From the NCBI GenBank assembly GCA_012513545.1, contig JAAZCB010000512.1, positions 1 through 8,169 of the forward strand: a stretch of 8,169 bases of DNA, written 5' to 3'. The notes under the pieces were generated by a model that was given only the letters and a program-made list of their open reading frames with translations, was not told where the DNA came from and ran no database searches. Shown piece after piece: positions 7,317 through 8,169 of this stretch. This stretch comes from Clostridiaceae bacterium (GTDB lineage Bacteria; Bacillota_A; Clostridia; Acetivibrionales; Acetivibrionaceae). Made by a program: the position numbers and the translations under genes. Every line of letters begins with the position of its first letter. Within the stretch, counting starts at the first letter, position 1.

Positions 7317-7556
7317 ATGAAATCAACAGGTATAGTTCGAAAAGTAGACGAACTCGGAAGAGTGGTATTGCCAATTGAATTGAGAAGGACAATGGAAATA
7401 GCTGAAAAGGATCCCATTGAAATTTTTGTAGATGGTGCAACAATAATTTTAAAGAAATATGAACCAGCTTGCATTTTCTGCAGCGATGCAAGGGATGTTA
7501 CAGTTTATAAGGGAAAGAATATCTGCAGCAGTTGTTTGAACGATTTGAAAAAGTAA
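7317..7556 (+). CDS. AbrB-family transition-state regulator with a CxxC/CxxC C-terminal module
   Basis: A 79-aa cytoplasmic DNA-binding protein. Residues 1-47 closely match the swapped-hairpin DNA-binding domain of Bacillus subtilis AbrB (STGIVRKVDELGRVV, PIELRRT, IAEKDPIEIFVDG, IILKKYEP). AbrB proteins act as dimers or tetramers on AT-rich promoters to restrain stationary-phase genes. In place of the longer C-terminal multimerisation domain of the roughly 96-aa Bacillus protein, residues 50-79 hold C52-x2-C55 and C70-x2-C73, a likely small metal-binding (zinc) knuckle. This short form is familiar in clostridia. The start at 7317 follows a good AAAGGAGTGG ribosome site. The gene may be read through from the promoter at 5945, since no convincing promoter of its own is visible in the 71-nt gap (only a poor TTGTTT-N16-TATCAG). 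A strong terminator follows. Targets are unknown; self-regulation is plausible by family. Confidence 0.93.
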   Translation: MKSTGIVRKVDELGRVVLPIELRRTMEIAEKDPIEIFVDGATIILKKYEPACIFCSDARDVTVYKGKNICSSCLNDLKK

Positions 7557-7564
7557 ATAGACAT

Positions 7565-7602
7565 ATAAAAAAGGGCTGCCTTTAAAGGCGGCTCTTTTTT
7601 AT
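7565..7602 (+). terminator. Rho-independent terminator after the abrB-like gene
   Basis: A GC-rich stem centred at 7583/7584 pairs GGGCTGCC (7573-7580) with GGCGGCTC (7587-7594) with two G-U pairs. It is extended by A6/T6 and closed by a TTTAAA loop region. The T-run 7595-7600 follows, starting about 40 nt after the stop codon. The A-run on the left makes it potentially bidirectional. It insulates the next gene, which has its own promoter. Confidence 0.93.
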
Positions 7603-7630
7603 GCAAAAATATTTCAAAACCTTATAAATT

Positions 7631-7639
7631 TGATATAAT
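7631..7639 (+). promoter_or_regulatory. Extended -10 promoter for the GH43 gene
   Basis: TGATATAAT at 7631-7639 is a perfect TATAAT preceded by the extended -10 element TGn. The -35 region is poor (TTTCAA at 7612-7617, 16-bp spacer), as is common for extended -10 promoters. Transcription would start near 7646, leaving a leader of about 75 nt. I see no convincing stem-loop or riboswitch in that leader. Confidence 0.68.
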
Positions 7640-7705
7640 TAAAGTGGAGTTAATATTTGCTAAATATAAGTACAGTAAAGCTTCTTATTTCATAGATTAA
7701 TTTTT

Positions 7706-7715
7706 GGGGGAGGGG
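7706..7715 (+). promoter_or_regulatory. Strong G-rich ribosome site fixing a TTG start
   Basis: GGGGGAGGGG ends 5 nt before TTG at 7721. No ATG or GTG is suitably placed, and the TTG frame begins exactly with a signal peptide. The first in-frame ATG (codon 56) would remove both the signal peptide and the start of the catalytic domain. The TTG is therefore the best start. Confidence 0.85.
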
Positions 7716-7720
7716 TTTTT

Positions 7721-8169
7721 TTGTTCAAAAAAACAAACAGGTTTGCTTTGATTTGCGTTCTGGTAATTCTTCTTGCAGCAATTATCGGTAATACCTTTGT
7801 TAGCTTTGGTGCCGGGACTTCAATAACAAACGGGATACAATTCAAAGACACAGCAGGTAATGTTATTCATGCTCACGGTGGCGGTATGATTAATTATGGC
7901 GGCTATTACTACTGGTATGGTGAATACCGTGACAGTTCCAACTACTTTTTGGGAGTAAGGTGCTACAGGTCTGCTGACCTTGTAAACTGGGAGTACAGGG
8001 GCGAAGTCTTAAAACCGAGTTCTGCTTCTGAATTGAACAAGTGCAATGTAGAAAGACCAAAGGTTATGTATAACGCATCAACGAAGCAGTTTGTTATGTG
8101 GATGCACTGGGAAAACGGAGTCCATTATGGTGAAGCGAGAGCTGCTGTTGCTTATTGCAATACACCTGA
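7721..8169 (+). CDS. Secreted glycoside hydrolase family 43, exo-beta-1,3-galactanase-like (5' part)
   Basis: The first 149 codons of a secreted GH43 protein; the rest lies beyond the window. The TTG-initiated product has a signal peptide: basic KKTNR, a hydrophobic core at about 8-29, and likely cleavage near residues 30-31 (SFG/A). The catalytic five-bladed propeller begins at about residue 40. Diagnostic segments are IHAHGGGMI (49-57), YYYWYGEYRD (62-71), RCYRSADLVNWEYRGEVL (80-97), NVERPKVMYN (109-118) and FVMWMHW (124-130). From memory, this pattern matches the exo-beta-1,3-galactanase group (subfamily 24) with characterised fungal and Clostridium thermocellum members, which trim the beta-1,3-galactan backbone of arabinogalactan. 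Related clostridial enzymes often carry CBM13 and dockerin modules; whether this one does cannot be seen. Substrate specificity is inferred, the GH43 assignment is firmer. It has its own promoter and is insulated from the abrB-like gene by a terminator. Confidence 0.85.
   Translation, partial: MFKKTNRFALICVLVILLAAIIGNTFVSFGAGTSITNGIQFKDTAGNVIHAHGGGMINYGGYYYWYGEYRDSSNYFLGVRCYRSADLVNWEYRGEVLKPSSASELNKCNVERPKVMYNASTKQFVMWMHWENGVHYGEARAAVAYCNTP

Noticed and set aside
7279..7491. A 70-codon minus-strand ORF over the abrB-like gene
   Set aside because: It is antisense to a highly conserved AbrB sequence, and its leucine-rich content follows from the codons of the opposite strand.

Overview
The window is AT-rich and has firmicute-style features: G-rich Shine-Dalgarno sites, sigma-A promoters with 17-bp spacers, and hairpin/U-tract terminators. 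The gene content is a clostridial AbrB with two CxxC pairs, AsnA, AsnRS, a lipoprotein cyclophilin and a secreted GH43 enzyme resembling exo-beta-1,3-galactanases. Together these suggest a plant-polysaccharide-degrading clostridium, possibly of the Ruminiclostridium/Hungateiclostridium group. The genus is inferred from gene content only.

Left arm (1-2178, minus strand): a two-component system. A 587-aa sensor kinase has an N-terminal multi-TM sensor, a PAS domain and HisKA_3/HATPase domains. It is followed 22 nt downstream by a NarL/FixJ-type response regulator, of which only the receiver domain lies in the window. A 255-bp divergent region separates the kinase from the next operon.

Centre (2434-5768, plus strand): a cyclophilin-type peptidyl-prolyl isomerase lipoprotein, asnA (ammonia-dependent asparagine synthetase) and asnS (asparaginyl-tRNA synthetase). 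A good sigma-A promoter lies upstream of the cyclophilin, no terminator is visible between the three genes, and a strong hairpin terminator follows asnS. AsnA makes asparagine and AsnRS charges it to tRNA(Asn), so making and using asparagine are adjacent. No T-box leader is visible.

Right arm (5769-8169, plus strand): a consensus promoter with a near-palindrome in its spacer, then an AT-rich leader with two dyads. It leads into an unrecognised 390-aa membrane protein and a 79-aa AbrB-family regulator that ends in a CxxC/CxxC module. A hairpin terminator follows. A separate extended -10 promoter then drives a TTG-initiated, secreted GH43 protein that runs off the window.

No tRNA, rRNA, CRISPR array, insertion sequence or phage gene was seen. 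The least explained part is the membrane protein plus AbrB pair and its dyad-rich promoter. The rest matches known families, and I did not find a clearly new system.
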